Source: an uncultured Prevotellaceae bacterium
Lineage (GTDB): Bacteria; Bacteroidota; Bacteroidia; Bacteroidales; Bacteroidaceae
Assembly (NCBI GenBank): GCA_902774815.1
Contig: CACYJV010000007.1
Coordinates: 62,001 to 126,000 of the forward strand
Length of the DNA: 64,000 nt
Direction of reading: 5' to 3'
Under the pieces are notes generated by a model. That model searched no databases. It saw only the letters and a program-made list of their open reading frames with translations, and had not been told where the DNA came from. Below are positions 1-8,927 of this stretch, piece by piece; position 1 is the first letter of the stretch; each line of letters starts with the position of its first letter. A program made the position numbers and the translations under genes.

Positions 1-2327
1 TATGTCTCCCATTTCACAGGACCAAGAGGCTGCGAGAAGCGTGCTGCCAACTCAATACCCTTGTTGTCCACACGTCCACCATTGACGATGGTGTTGGTAT
101 AGCCCGACGATGCAGGCAGGGAGATGTTGAAGAACTGGTTGTAAGTGCGCGAATGATAGATCGTTGCATTCACACGCAGTTTGTTACGGAAGAGCACCAG
201 GTCGAGACCTGCCTCCCATGACTTCGTGCGCTCGGCCTTCAGGTCGGGATTGGGCATGCTTGTGGTGGTGCTGATGCCAGCAGCCGTCAGCGTGTAGTAA
301 GGTATTGTGATGAAAGGCTCAACGGGGTCGTTACCCACCTCAGCATAAGAGATGCGGGTCTTCAAGTAGTTGAGTCCGTCGTTTGACTTGATCTGGGGGA
401 ATATGTCTGTCCAGATGCCAGACAGACCAGCCGACCAATAGAAATAGGAGTCCTCGGCCTTGGCCATCTTCGACGACCAGTCGTTACGGGCAGTAAGATC
501 AAGGTAAACCATGCTCTTATAGCCCACCTGAGTGCTACCATAGACACCCAGTTTCTTGAACGGCATGAGGCCCTGGTCGTACTTCGTGGCGCCACCGGCA
601 ACGACATTGCGAAGCGAGAAGATGTTGGCAGCTGTCGAAAGATGACCATCGAAGCCGGCAAAACGCTCCTGCTGCTTGTCGTAGCTCGTACCGAGGATAG
701 CTGTAAGGCTCCAAGTGTTCTCGTTCCAGTACTTGTTGACCGTAGCAAAGGCTTCAGCAAAATACTGTGTGTACTGGCGATGAGTGTAGCCATAGTGACC
801 GTACTTCGAAGCAAACTGCAGGTCGGTGCCGGCATCGTACTTCGACTCGTTCTTCACATCGTTGTTGTCGTACTTCACACGACCAGTCAGCGACAGCCAG
901 TTAGTGATGTCATACTTCAGTGAAGCTGTGAACGTGTTGCGGAACTTATGGTTGGTAAAGTTGTCGTGCTCAGTGATCCAATAGGGATTCTGCATCGACA
1001 TGGCCTGACGACCATAGGGCCAGAACTGCGTGGCAAAGTTGCGGTCGGCATTGTAACGCTCGTAATAGGTCACTGCATTCCAATCGGCACCTGCCGGGAA
1101 CAGATAGAGGGGAACCAGCGGGTTGAAATACTGACCTTGTGAGATCATGTTGTTCTCCTTTACGCTCGACATCATGTAGCTGAGGTCAAGGGTTACCTTA
1201 TCGTTAAACATCTTCGTGGTGTTACGAATGGAGAGGTTATAGCGATCAAAGTCGTTGTTGTGGATGATACCACCTGCATTGGTAGCACCGATGGAGGCAT
1301 ATGTCTGGTTGCGCTCGTTACCCGTTGAGAGGGATACGGAATTAGTAAAGTTGGTACCCGTGCGGAAGAAGTCGGCGGGATCGTAGCTTGAGGGTGTCGT
1401 TAGCTTGTCGCCCCAGCTGTAGTAGCTGCCTGCCTCGCTCTGTCCATAAGTGTTCTGGAACTCGGGAAGCATGAGGGGGTTGGAGAACTGGAAACTACCA
1501 TTATAGGTAATGTTTGTCCTGCCGGCAGCACCTTTCTTCGTGGTGATCAGGATGACACCATTTGAAGCCGTCGAACCATAAAGGGCGGCAGCCGAAGGAC
1601 CTGTCAGTGCCGAAATACTCTCGATATCGTCAGGGTTGAGCATAGCGGTGGCATCACCAGTCTGTCCGTTACCACTATAGGCAAGTGCGTTCTCATCGAG
1701 ACCTGTCTGTGCATTCACCACGGGAATACCGTCGATGACATAAAGCACGTTGTTGTTACCGTCAATGGACTTGGCACCACGCATGACGACACGCGAAGCA
1801 CCACCAATGCCCGATGCAGCAGCATTGATCTGCACACCAGCCATCTTACCACTGAGCGAGTTTACGAAGTTAGCATCCTGCACGGTCATCACAGCATCGC
1901 TGTTGAGTTGCTGAACGTTGTAGGACAACGATTTAGCTTCCTTCTTGATACCCAGAGCCGTCACGACGACTTCGTTCAGGTTGGTGCTGTCGTCGTTCAT
2001 CGTCACGACGACTTCGTTACCGTTAGCCTTGAACTCTTGGTTCTGGAAGCCAATGTAAGAGACCACTACCGTAGCACCTTCGGGAGCTTCAATCGTGAAG
2101 TTTCCGTCGATGTCGGTAACTGCGTTCTGCCCAGTGCCCTTCACTGTAACGGTAGCGCCAATGATCGGCTCACCGTCCTTGTCGAGCACCCGGCCCTTGA
2201 CATGACCCTTCGTCTGCTGCTGAGCTGTTGCCAAGGTGTTCTGCACAGTTGAGCTGGCTGAAACACCTGTCGAAGCAACGGCTAAAGCTGCCAACAGGAA
2301 GAGTCTCATCATTCCTTTTTGATTCAT
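1..2327 (-). CDS. SusC/RagA family TonB-linked outer membrane receptor (partial, C-terminus beyond window)
   Basis: Outer membrane TonB-dependent transporter of the SusC/RagA family, which imports glycans or peptides together with a SusD-like lipoprotein. The reading frame is open from the ATG at 2327 down to base 1, giving about 775 residues without the C-terminal barrel end. In order: a signal peptide, a carboxypeptidase-regulatory-like domain (VKGRVLDKDGEPIIGATV, roughly residues 37-110), a TonB box-like NEVVVTALG, a plug domain with VVMRGAKSI and NNVLYVIDGIPV, then aromatic-rich barrel strands. Family members are usually about 1000 residues, so a quarter is missing. The partner susD would be expected beyond the left edge. 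The substrate cannot be told. No -7 box is obvious in the 70-nt gap upstream. Confidence 0.93.
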   Translation of the reverse strand, partial: MNQKGMMRLFLLAALAVASTGVSASSTVQNTLATAQQQTKGHVKGRVLDKDGEPIIGATVTVKGTGQNAVTDIDGNFTIEAPEGATVVVSYIGFQNQEFKANGNEVVVTMNDDSTNLNEVVVTALGIKKEAKSLSYNVQQLNSDAVMTVQDANFVNSLSGKMAGVQINAAASGIGGASRVVMRGAKSIDGNNNVLYVIDGIPVVNAQTGLDENALAYSGNGQTGDATAMLNPDDIESISALTGPSAAALYGSTASNGVILITTKKGAAGRTNITYNGSFQFSNPLMLPEFQNTYGQSEAGSYYSWGDKLTTPSSYDPADFFRTGTNFTNSVSLSTGNERNQTYASIGATNAGGIIHNNDFDRYNLSIRNTTKMFNDKVTLDLSYMMSSVKENNMISQGQYFNPLVPLYLFPAGADWNAVTYYERYNADRNFATQFWPYGRQAMSMQNPYWITEHDNFTNHKFRNTFTASLKYDITNWLSLTGRVKYDNNDVKNESKYDAGTDLQFASKYGHYGYTHRQYTQYFAEAFATVNKYWNENTWSLTAILGTSYDKQQERFAGFDGHLSTAANIFSLRNVVAGGATKYDQGLMPFKKLGVYGSTQVGYKSMVYLDLTARNDWSSKMAKAEDSYFYWSAGLSGIWTDIFPQIKSNDGLNYLKTRISYAEVGNDPVEPFITIPYYTLTAAGISTTTSMPNPDLKAERTKSWEAGLDLVLFRNKLRVNATIYHSRTYNQFFNISLPASSGYTNTIVNGGRVDNKGIELAARFSQPLGPVKWET

Positions 2328-2397
2328 AAAAAAATAAATTTTAAGTTAGTTGGTATTATTGTTAGTGATGTTAATATTATATATAATGTTCGCGAGC

Positions 2398-3144
2398 CTA
2401 TGACTTAGGCACCGGAAGCCACGTCACCCGCAGGGGCTTTAGCGCCTTCCCGTTGACACGTGGCACAATGTCGATGTGGCACTTATACCGATGTTCGCGC
2501 ACAGCTTTGTAGCTGACATTGACAGATCGACGCTCGCCAGGCTTCAACGTGATGCGTTCGGGCATCTGAAGCACTCGGTTGTCAGGTTGACGAAGGAAGT
2601 CGATGGTCATGGAACGAGGACTATCGTTGGCCAAACGCAGTTCGATGGTCTGCTGTTCGCCACGCTTCAGAGCACGGAAAGGAAGCACCTGGAGGTTCAT
2701 ATAGAGACCTTCGCCGAAGCTATATGGATGGTCGTCGGTGACGGGATGTTGCATGCCGACCACCGTTCCTTTCACCCAAAGGCGCACATAGCTGCTACCG
2801 TCCTCGGTGAGCACTACTACTTCCTTGCTAAACTTGCCAGGCCGATAGCTGGGGTTGAAGGTTACCTTGACACGTCCTGTCTGTCCGGGTCGGATGGGTT
2901 CTTTTGAAAACTCTGTCGTAGTACAACCACACCACACCGACACATCGCTGATGGCCAAAGGCTTGGACCCCTTGTTCGTGAGCAGGAACACATGGCTGAC
3001 AGGGCCATCCTTCTCCTGAATCGTCCCGAAATCATGAACCTTCTGATCAGGCACAAACAACTTGTTGAAGACCGGCTCCTGCTGAGCCAATCCCACAAGC
3101 GAACAGATAAGGGCGTAAACGGTAAGATATAGTCGGTTCAACAT
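2398..3144 (-). CDS. DUF1573 domain-containing secreted protein
   Basis: Protein of 248 residues with a signal peptide ending near LVGLAQQ, then a DUF1573 immunoglobulin-like domain (pattern VHDFGTIQEKDGPVSHVF, followed by NKGSKPLAISDVSVWCGCTT and GQTGRVKVTFNPSYRPG). DUF1573 domains are abundant in Bacteroidetes envelopes; their molecular role is not established. A second beta-rich region follows from about residue 140. An in-frame GTG four codons upstream (3156) is possible, but the ATG at 3144 gives a better signal peptide and has a purine-rich GAGAAA just upstream. It is the last or next-to-last gene of the ftsX-folK run, 6-18 nt behind folK. Confidence 0.85.
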   Translation of the reverse strand: MLNRLYLTVYALICSLVGLAQQEPVFNKLFVPDQKVHDFGTIQEKDGPVSHVFLLTNKGSKPLAISDVSVWCGCTTTEFSKEPIRPGQTGRVKVTFNPSYRPGKFSKEVVVLTEDGSSYVRLWVKGTVVGMQHPVTDDHPYSFGEGLYMNLQVLPFRALKRGEQQTIELRLANDSPRSMTIDFLRQPDNRVLQMPERITLKPGERRSVNVSYKAVREHRYKCHIDIVPRVNGKALKPLRVTWLPVPKS

Positions 3145-3162
3145 AGTGTTTCTCACAAATGA

Positions 3163-3690
3163 TTAACAAGGGTGTATAGGCAGGACGTCTTCGTCGTCGA
3201 TGATCTCTCGTAGGGGAATCATTACAAAATCGCGCTCGAGCATGAGCGGATGAGGGATTGTCAGGTCGGGTTCTCGGACTATTAGGTCGTCGTAAAGCAG
3301 GATGTCGATGTCGATAGGTCGGTCGGCATAGGCTCGTTGCACATCGTCAGTTACGGTATTGCTGCTGTCGTCACTGTCGTTGGCCGAGGGTTCGTCGGGT
3401 AGTTTCCTTACACGTCCAAGCCTGTGTTCAATGATGTGAGCCTGTTGCAGCACCTCGCGTGGTGAGAGATGCGTGAGCACCTTCACGCAGGCATTGAGAA
3501 ACTTGTGTTCGGAAGAGAAGCCCCATGGCTCGGTCTCAAGCAAAGTTGACTGGCGATCGACAGAACCTATCAAATCGCCAATCATTACAATGGCTCGCCG
3601 GATGTTCTGCCGGCGATTACCAAGATTGCTTCCAAGACTTAAATAAACTGTGTGAAGACTTTCTGCTTCCATTTCTTCCATACCTGCCAT
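3163..3690 (-). CDS. folK: 2-amino-4-hydroxy-6-hydroxymethyldihydropteridine pyrophosphokinase
   Basis: Transfers pyrophosphate from ATP to 6-hydroxymethyl-7,8-dihydropterin in folate synthesis (cytoplasm). The 175-residue protein has the HPPK signatures: LSLGSNLGNR at the N-terminus, ETEPWGF, FLNACVKVLT, and the metal/ATP-binding stretch DRPIDIDILLYDD followed by IPHPLMLERDFV. A non-conserved acidic/serine-rich insert (NDSDDSSNTVTDD) lies just before the DIDILL motif. It starts 10 nt after the queA stop. The pathway partner folB is at 23090-23482, elsewhere in the window. Confidence 0.95.
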   Translation of the reverse strand: MAGMEEMEAESLHTVYLSLGSNLGNRRQNIRRAIVMIGDLIGSVDRQSTLLETEPWGFSSEHKFLNACVKVLTHLSPREVLQQAHIIEHRLGRVRKLPDEPSANDSDDSSNTVTDDVQRAYADRPIDIDILLYDDLIVREPDLTIPHPLMLERDFVMIPLREIIDDEDVLPIHPC

Positions 3691-3700
3691 GAACGCACGA

Positions 3701-4867
3701 CTAATCGTTGACTATCAGCATGGCATCGCCAAAGCATCCGAACTTATAACCATGCTTTACAGCCAGATCGTAGGCTTCCATGACCAGTTCATAGCCGCCA
3801 AAAGCTGCCGTTTCCATGAGCAATGGCGACAACGGATGGTAGAAATTGGCCACCATTGAATCAGCCAAACCAAAGTCGTAGGGAGGGAAGATGAACTTGT
3901 TGGTCCATCCATCGTACTCCTTCAGCATTCCATCGGTTCCAACTGCGGTTTCCGTTGCCTTGACAACGCTGGTGCCAACGGCACAGATATGGTGTCCGCC
4001 CTGCTTAGCTTCATTGACAATCTTACATGCTTCTGCCCCGACAATCATCTGTTCAGAGTCCATCTTGTGCTTGGTAAGGTCCTCCACTTCAATGTCGTGG
4101 AACACCCCAAGACTGCAATGCAAGGTAATAAAGGCGAAGTTCAGCCCGCGTATCTCCATGCGTTTCATCAGCTCGCGACTGAAGTGAAGACCCGATGCCG
4201 GTGCCGTGACGGCACCTTCATTCTTGGCAAAGATGCACTGGAAGTCTTCCATGTCCTGCTGATCAGCATGATGTACCTCGCGTCGGTCGATCACATAACG
4301 TGGCAGTGGGGACTCGCCCAATGCGAAAAGCTCACGTTTGAACTCGTCGTGCGGACAGTCATAAAGGAATCGCAGCGTGCGTCCGCGGCTTGTAGTGTTG
4401 TCAATGACTTCAGCAACCATCGTGCTTGTGTCGTCAAAGAACAACTTGTTGCCAATGCGGATCTTTCGTGCAGGCTCCACCAGTACGTCCCACAAGCGCA
4501 TCTCCTCATTGAGCTCGCGCAACAGGAACACTTCTATCTTGGCATCGGTCTTCTCCTTGGTGCCATAGAGGCGGGCTGGGAACACCTTCGTGTCATTAAA
4601 GATAAAGGTGTCGCCTTCGTCGAAGTAGTCGAGCACATTACGGAAGTCAAGATACTCACCCTCGATAGGGTTACCCTCTTCATCACGACGATAAAGGTCG
4701 ATGGTCTGCGACTTGCGGTGAAGCACCATCAGCCGACATTCGTCACGACGAGTGAAACGAAAGGTCTCCTTCTCGCCTTCGTCGTTTTCGAACTCGCGGT
4801 AGATACTGTGCGGATAAAGCGCGATGAGTTCTTCGGGCAGTTTGAACTTAAATTGTGATAACTTCAT
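3701..4867 (-). CDS. queA: S-adenosylmethionine:tRNA ribosyltransferase-isomerase
   Basis: Builds the epoxycyclopentane ring of queuosine on tRNA wobble position 34 by transferring the ribosyl part of AdoMet. The full-length 388-residue protein shows typical features: [10 protein letters not shown] near the start, [52 protein letters not shown] and a C-terminal GDAMLI. It is larger than the common 340-360-residue form because of an N-terminal insert around residues 20-45 ([19 protein letters not shown]), as seen in Bacteroidetes homologues. It lies between truB (34 nt upstream) and folK, grouping two tRNA-modification enzymes. Confidence 0.96.
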   Translation of the reverse strand: MKLSQFKFKLPEELIALYPHSIYREFENDEGEKETFRFTRRDECRLMVLHRKSQTIDLYRRDEEGNPIEGEYLDFRNVLDYFDEGDTFIFNDTKVFPARLYGTKEKTDAKIEVFLLRELNEEMRLWDVLVEPARKIRIGNKLFFDDTSTMVAEVIDNTTSRGRTLRFLYDCPHDEFKRELFALGESPLPRYVIDRREVHHADQQDMEDFQCIFAKNEGAVTAPASGLHFSRELMKRMEIRGLNFAFITLHCSLGVFHDIEVEDLTKHKMDSEQMIVGAEACKIVNEAKQGGHHICAVGTSVVKATETAVGTDGMLKEYDGWTNKFIFPPYDFGLADSMVANFYHPLSPLLMETAAFGGYELVMEAYDLAVKHGYKFGCFGDAMLIVND

Positions 4868-4891
4868 TAACTATATATTCGTTTTTATTTA

Positions 4892-4926
4892 CTCCTAACT
4901 TCTAATTCTCAACTTCTGATTCAACC
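4892..4926. repeat. heptanucleotide degenerate tandem repeat (5 units)
   Basis: Five consecutive 7-nt units (CTCCTAA, CTTCTAA, TTCTCAA, CTTCTGA, TTCAACC) lie between queA and truB and run into the 3' end of truB. They belong to the window-wide family of degenerate heptamers. Confidence 0.6.
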
Positions 4927-5615
4927 TTTTCAATCCACTCTTTTATGTGGTCGAAGTCGATGCAATCCTCTACACAGATATCACCGACACGAGTGCGCCG
5001 AAGGGCTGTCAGGAAGGCTCCGCTGCCGAGTGCACGCCCAATGTCGCGTGCCAGCGAACGGATGTATGTGCCTTTACCACAGACGACGCGCAGACTGAGA
5101 AGCATCTGCTCCCGATCGAAGTCGAGAACCTCTATCTCGTCGATGCGGACTGGCTTGGCCTGCATCTGTTGTTCCACCTCGTCGCTCTTTCGTCGAAGTT
5201 TGTAGGCCCGATGGCCATCCACATGGACGGCACTGAATGCAGGCGGCACCTGCATGACGTTTCCAACAAACTGAGGCAGCACTTCGTCGATGAGTTCCCT
5301 CGTGATATGGCGTGTCGGGAACGTACGATCCACGGTGTGTTCACGGTCGTAGCTGGGCGTTGTGGCACCGAGTTGCAACGTAGCCGTGTATTCCTTCGTC
5401 TCTCCTTGCAGTCGTTCTATCTGCTTGGTCATCTTTCCCGTGCAGAGAATGAGCACTCCGGTGGCCAAAGGATCCAACGTGCCGGCATGTCCCGTCTTCA
5501 CACGCTTCACACCCACATGTTTCGAGATGACATAGCGCACATGGGCAAGAGCGCCGAAACTCGACATGCGATAGGGCTTGTCGATTGCTATGATTTCACC
5601 CTCTACGAAGTCCAT
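4902..5615 (-). CDS. truB: tRNA pseudouridine(55) synthase
   Basis: Isomerises U55 to pseudouridine in the T-loop of tRNAs. The 237-residue protein contains the catalytic motif GHAGTLDPLATGVLILCTG, with the nucleophilic Asp in TLDP, followed by KEYTATLQLGATTPSYD, VPPAFSAVHVDGHRAYKL, and the RSLARDIG-type motif CGKGTYIRSLARDIG. The start codon overlaps the uppP stop by one base (TAATG), so the two are translationally coupled. The last codons carry part of a heptamer repeat array, so the extreme C-terminus (KVESEVEN) may be repeat-derived. Confidence 0.96.
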   Translation of the reverse strand: MDFVEGEIIAIDKPYRMSSFGALAHVRYVISKHVGVKRVKTGHAGTLDPLATGVLILCTGKMTKQIERLQGETKEYTATLQLGATTPSYDREHTVDRTFPTRHITRELIDEVLPQFVGNVMQVPPAFSAVHVDGHRAYKLRRKSDEVEQQMQAKPVRIDEIEVLDFDREQMLLSLRVVCGKGTYIRSLARDIGRALGSGAFLTALRRTRVGDICVEDCIDFDHIKEWIEKVESEVEN

Positions 5616-6472
5616 TAGTCGACCATTGCTAAAGAGTGACCTGTCAGCAGGAGCGCGATGATGATGCCCCCCACGACGATGCGATAATAACCGAATGCCT
5701 TAAAGCCATACTTCGTCAGGAATCCGACGAACCATTTCATGGCCAAAAGTGCCACTACAAAGGCGACAACACAGCCCAAAATGAGCATGCAGATGTTGTG
5801 TGAGGTGGCCCATACGGCATCTTCCTTCAGCAGATCGAGCAGGTCTAGCAGCGTAGCACCGGCCATCGTCGGCACAGCAAGGAAGAATGAGAACTCAGCA
5901 GCACGTTTGCGCGTGAGCCCTTGAGTCATACCGCCCACGATGGTGGCCATAGAACGCGACACACCGGGGATGACCGATATGCATTGATACAGGCCGATGT
6001 TGAAAGCTCTGCGCTCATTGACCTGATTGGCATCGGTTCCTTTGTTGAAGAGTCGGTCACAGAAAAGCATGAACACTCCACCCACGACGAGCATCACAGC
6101 CACAACCTCCACACTGTCAAGCAACCAGTCGAGCAATCCAGACTTCTTTGCCAGCAAACCTATGATCACGGCAGGCAGCACGCCTACAAACAGCAACCAG
6201 TAGAAGCGGTATTTGTGTTTCAGACGCGCAAAGGTGCTGCCTCCCTCGGGTGCCGGCGTATGGTCAAACTGGAAGAACTGCTTCCAATAGAGGCATACGA
6301 CGGAGAGGATAGCGCCAAACTGGATGATGAAAGTGAATGCATGGACGAACGGATCGCCCTGTTCGATGCCCAGAAGGTTCTGGGTGATGATCATGTGGCC
6401 TGTCGACGACACGGGCAGAAACTCCGTGAGGCCCTCGACGATGGCAATGATCACTGTTTGTAGCCAGTCCAT
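5615..6472 (-). CDS. uppP: undecaprenyl-diphosphatase (bacitracin resistance protein BacA family)
   Basis: Integral inner-membrane enzyme that dephosphorylates undecaprenyl pyrophosphate so that the lipid carrier can be reused for peptidoglycan and O-antigen synthesis. The 285-residue protein has the two family signatures, EGLTEFLPVSSTGHM near the N-terminus and PGVSRSMATIVGGMTQG in the middle, with seven or eight hydrophobic segments. It begins directly after the stop of the DUF3098 gene and overlaps truB by one base, so it is part of a tightly coupled operon headed by ftsX. Confidence 0.96.
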   Translation of the reverse strand: MDWLQTVIIAIVEGLTEFLPVSSTGHMIITQNLLGIEQGDPFVHAFTFIIQFGAILSVVCLYWKQFFQFDHTPAPEGGSTFARLKHKYRFYWLLFVGVLPAVIIGLLAKKSGLLDWLLDSVEVVAVMLVVGGVFMLFCDRLFNKGTDANQVNERRAFNIGLYQCISVIPGVSRSMATIVGGMTQGLTRKRAAEFSFFLAVPTMAGATLLDLLDLLKEDAVWATSHNICMLILGCVVAFVVALLAMKWFVGFLTKYGFKAFGYYRIVVGGIIIALLLTGHSLAMVD

Positions 6473-6700
6473 TTAGTTGTCTTTGGGTTTACGAATGATG
6501 GCATAGACCATTGACAGGAATCCAATCAGGCACACTACAGGAGCCACCTTAATGCGCATCGGGCTGAAAATGCTGGGGTCGTAAGCCTCTTCGGTTGAAC
6601 CACCGCCACTCATCAGCACAAATCCAATGATGACTACTACCATAGATACAGCCAACAGGATGAAGTTGACCTTGTCGAATGCGAAATTCTTTTTATCCAT
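6473..6700 (-). CDS. DUF3098 family small membrane protein
   Basis: Protein of 75 residues with two predicted transmembrane segments (about residues 12-32 and 50-68) joined by a short loop rich in Gly/Ser and acidic residues (GGGSTEEAYDPSIFSPMRI). This matches the DUF3098 pattern found in Bacteroidetes, typically between ftsX and uppP, exactly as here. Function unknown. The gene is 71 nt downstream of ftsX and ends at the base before the uppP start. Confidence 0.88.
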   Translation of the reverse strand: MDKKNFAFDKVNFILLAVSMVVVIIGFVLMSGGGSTEEAYDPSIFSPMRIKVAPVVCLIGFLSMVYAIIRKPKDN

Positions 6701-6771
6701 CTTTTCTATTTAATTATTTTCTGTGTTCTATATTCCAATTGTACCACTGTCAGTTTTGCACCCTGGTTTAC

Positions 6772-7656
6772 TTAAATCTTGTAAAGTTCTCCAGCCTTCA
6801 TGCGCAGGAACTTGTTGACCGAGACGCCCGAACAGATGCCCGTGATGAGCAGTCCCAGCAGAAGAACGGCAACACCCGTGATGAGCAGTTCGCGCCACGT
6901 AAGTACCGTGATGATTTCGGGCTCATATCGATAGAGGGCATATACCATTCCGGCCAGGACAATACATGCAATGATGCCCGCCAAGAATCCCAACAGGATG
7001 CCTTTGCGCACGAACGGCCAGCGGATAAAGCCCCACGAGGCACCCACAAGCTTCATGGTGTGGATGCTAAAGCGGCGCGCATAGATGCCTAATCGTACGG
7101 TATTGTTGATCAGTGAGAACGAGACGAACGTGAGCAACACGGCAAGTACCAACAGCACTGCAGATATCTTTGCGAGGTTTTTATTGACTACCTCCACAAG
7201 ATCCTTCTGATAGCTGATCTCCGTAACCTTGGGAATAGCCTTCAATTCCTTTGCTATCCAGCGCAGGGAGTCGTTGTTGGCATAGTCGCCTACAAGCGTC
7301 AGATCGATAGAAGCTGTGAACGGGTTGTTGCCAACGAACTCCGTGGGGTCGCTACCCAGTTCCTTTGCGGCAGCTTTCAGTGCCTGTTCCTTGCTGACAT
7401 ACTCCATCCGGCGGATGTACTGCCGGCCTTGAAGTTTCTTACAGAGTTGGCTGGCCTCGTTGTCTGTCATGTCCTGACCAAGCATCATCGTCACTCGCAG
7501 GTTTTCCTTCACCTGTAACGACAGGTTACGACCCGTTAGTCCGGCCATAATGACCAGACCTAGCAAAATCAGAACCAAGGCCGTGCTGATGCACAGCGTG
7601 ACATTCTGCAGTCCATAGCGACTGCCACGCTTATTCCTTTTATGTTTTTTTGACAT
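6772..7656 (-). CDS. ftsX: cell division ABC transporter permease FtsX
   Basis: Inner-membrane subunit of the FtsEX complex, which couples ATP hydrolysis by FtsE to activation of peptidoglycan hydrolases at the division septum. The 294-residue protein has a basic N-terminus (KKHKRNKRGSRYG), one membrane segment (about 22-44), an extracytoplasmic domain (EASQLCKKLQGRQYIRRMEYVSKEQALK), then three C-terminal membrane segments with the FtsX-domain NNTVRLGIYARRFSIHTMKLVGAS. No ftsE is adjacent, so the ATPase must be encoded elsewhere. First gene of the minus-strand operon. Confidence 0.95.
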   Translation of the reverse strand: MSKKHKRNKRGSRYGLQNVTLCISTALVLILLGLVIMAGLTGRNLSLQVKENLRVTMMLGQDMTDNEASQLCKKLQGRQYIRRMEYVSKEQALKAAAKELGSDPTEFVGNNPFTASIDLTLVGDYANNDSLRWIAKELKAIPKVTEISYQKDLVEVVNKNLAKISAVLLVLAVLLTFVSFSLINNTVRLGIYARRFSIHTMKLVGASWGFIRWPFVRKGILLGFLAGIIACIVLAGMVYALYRYEPEIITVLTWRELLITGVAVLLLGLLITGICSGVSVNKFLRMKAGELYKI

Positions 7657-7720
7657 CTTATCGTAGCAAATGGTGACACATCACAACCTACCATGAGGGC
7701 GCAATATGCCAAATTCCCTG

Positions 7721-7728
7721 CAAAATTA
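7721..7728 (-). promoter_or_regulatory. predicted -7 box for the ftsX operon
   Basis: On the minus strand this reads TAATTTTG, matching the Bacteroidetes -7 consensus TAnnTTTG. It lies about 65 nt before the ftsX ATG and back to back with the radical SAM gene promoter. Confidence 0.6.
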
Positions 7729-7771
7729 CAACATTATCGAGCCAATTCCAAATAAATTAAGATTTATTTTG

Positions 7772-7779
7772 TAATTTTG
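7772..7779 (+). promoter_or_regulatory. predicted -7 box for the radical SAM gene
   Basis: TAATTTTG with only 8 nt between the box and the ATG at 7788. If transcription starts the usual few bases downstream, the mRNA would have almost no 5' leader. Confidence 0.6.
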
Positions 7780-7787
7780 CACGCGTT

Positions 7788-8561
7788 ATGAGTACAATTA
7801 TTTACCCGAGCCCCATTTTCGGGCCTGTTCATAGTCGCCGACTGGGCATCTCGCTTGGCATTAACCTGATGCCAGCCGACGGAAAAGTGTGTACATTCGA
7901 CTGCATTTACTGCGAGTGCGGACTCAATGCCGAACGCCGACCTACCCTGCCCCGTCCTACACGTGAGCAAGTGGCTGTGGCACTGGAGGCAAAACTGCGC
8001 GAGATGGCAGCAAGCGGACTACAACCCGACGTGTTGACGTTTGCCGGCAATGGCGAACCAACGGCACATCCGATGTTTGCCGACATCATGAACGACGTCA
8101 TCAGCCTGCGCAACCGCCTCTGCCCGAACGCCAAGGTAAGCGTTCTGAGCAATGCCACGCAACTCCATCGACCGGATGTTGTGGAAGCGCTCATGCAGGT
8201 GGACAACAACATCCAGAAACTGGATACCGTCAACATGGATTTCATTCGCCTTATCGACCGCCCTGTCAGTCGTTCCTACGACGTGGAGAAGGTCGTTGAA
8301 CAACTATGCGCGTTCCACGGTCACGTCATCGTGCAGACTATGTTCCTCACGTCGGCGTCGGGCGACATTGATAATACCACCGACGAGTACGTTTTGCCTT
8401 GGTTGGAAGCTGTGAAGCGCATCGCGCCAAGTCAGGTGATGATCTATACCATCGACCGCGAGACACCAGTGAGCTATCTACGCAAGGCTTCGCACGAACA
8501 ACTCAACCGTATTCGCGACCTCGTGACGGCTGAGGGCATCGCATGTATGGCATCATACTAA
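7788..8561 (+). CDS. radical SAM protein (COG0731-like)
   Basis: Protein of 257 residues with a radical SAM CxxxCxxC cluster motif at C35, C39 and C42 (VCTFDCIYCECG), followed by LTFAGNGEPTAHP, a glycine-rich AdoMet-binding-type motif, and VSVLSNATQLHRPDV. The layout matches the COG0731 group of radical SAM proteins related to wyosine-base (TYW1-like) enzymes. The specific substrate in Bacteroidetes is unknown. Monocistronic: divergent from ftsX and followed by a strong terminator. Confidence 0.88.
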   Translation: MSTIIYPSPIFGPVHSRRLGISLGINLMPADGKVCTFDCIYCECGLNAERRPTLPRPTREQVAVALEAKLREMAASGLQPDVLTFAGNGEPTAHPMFADIMNDVISLRNRLCPNAKVSVLSNATQLHRPDVVEALMQVDNNIQKLDTVNMDFIRLIDRPVSRSYDVEKVVEQLCAFHGHVIVQTMFLTSASGDIDNTTDEYVLPWLEAVKRIAPSQVMIYTIDRETPVSYLRKASHEQLNRIRDLVTAEGIACMASY

Positions 8562-8595
8562 TGATTTCCACTTTCAATCTGAAACCAGAACATGT

Positions 8596-8630
8596 AAAAA
8601 CGGCCCCTGAAAGGCCGTTTTTCTTTGTTT
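8596..8630 (+). terminator. rho-independent terminator
   Basis: A 10-bp stem (AAAAACGGCC / GGCCGTTTTT) around a 7-nt loop, followed by TTCTTTGTTTTT. It ends the radical SAM transcript. Confidence 0.8.
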
Positions 8631-8715
8631 TTATTATGACGAGACGATATTCAAAGCTATGCCTTGTTTCTTGTTTTCCTGCACATTGTTCCACAAGAAC
8701 CGATGGACAGTTTGC

Positions 8716-8803
8716 AGCAAAGCATAGCTTTACACCTAAAAAAGCAGTGGTTTAGGAGTAAAAAGGCTATGGTTTAGAGGCAAAAAAGCAGTGGTTTTGG
8801 CCT
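8716..8803. repeat. 22-nt tandem repeat array (4 units)
   Basis: Four head-to-tail units of exactly 22 nt beginning at 8716, 8738, 8760 and 8782, each with the core AAAGCAnTGgTTT or AAAGCATAGCTTT followed by a TTTAGG-like tail. The same period and core recur at 28550-28725 and 42658-42745. Nothing else is recognisable in the roughly 300-nt gap 8631-8927. Confidence 0.75.
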
Positions 8804-8927
8804 CTAAAACGTCTTCAAAAACTTCAGCAAAAGAACACCTTTCGTCACTTGTCTATACGATCGGGATTTCCTACTGCTTACAATTTGAAAGCACAAGACT
8901 GCAAAAGGGCGCTTTTACACTGTCATT

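Noticed and set aside
1-2327. Frameshifted or broken SusC gene at the left edge
   Set aside because: Translation by eye from the ATG at 2327 stays open to base 1; it is cut by the window, not broken.
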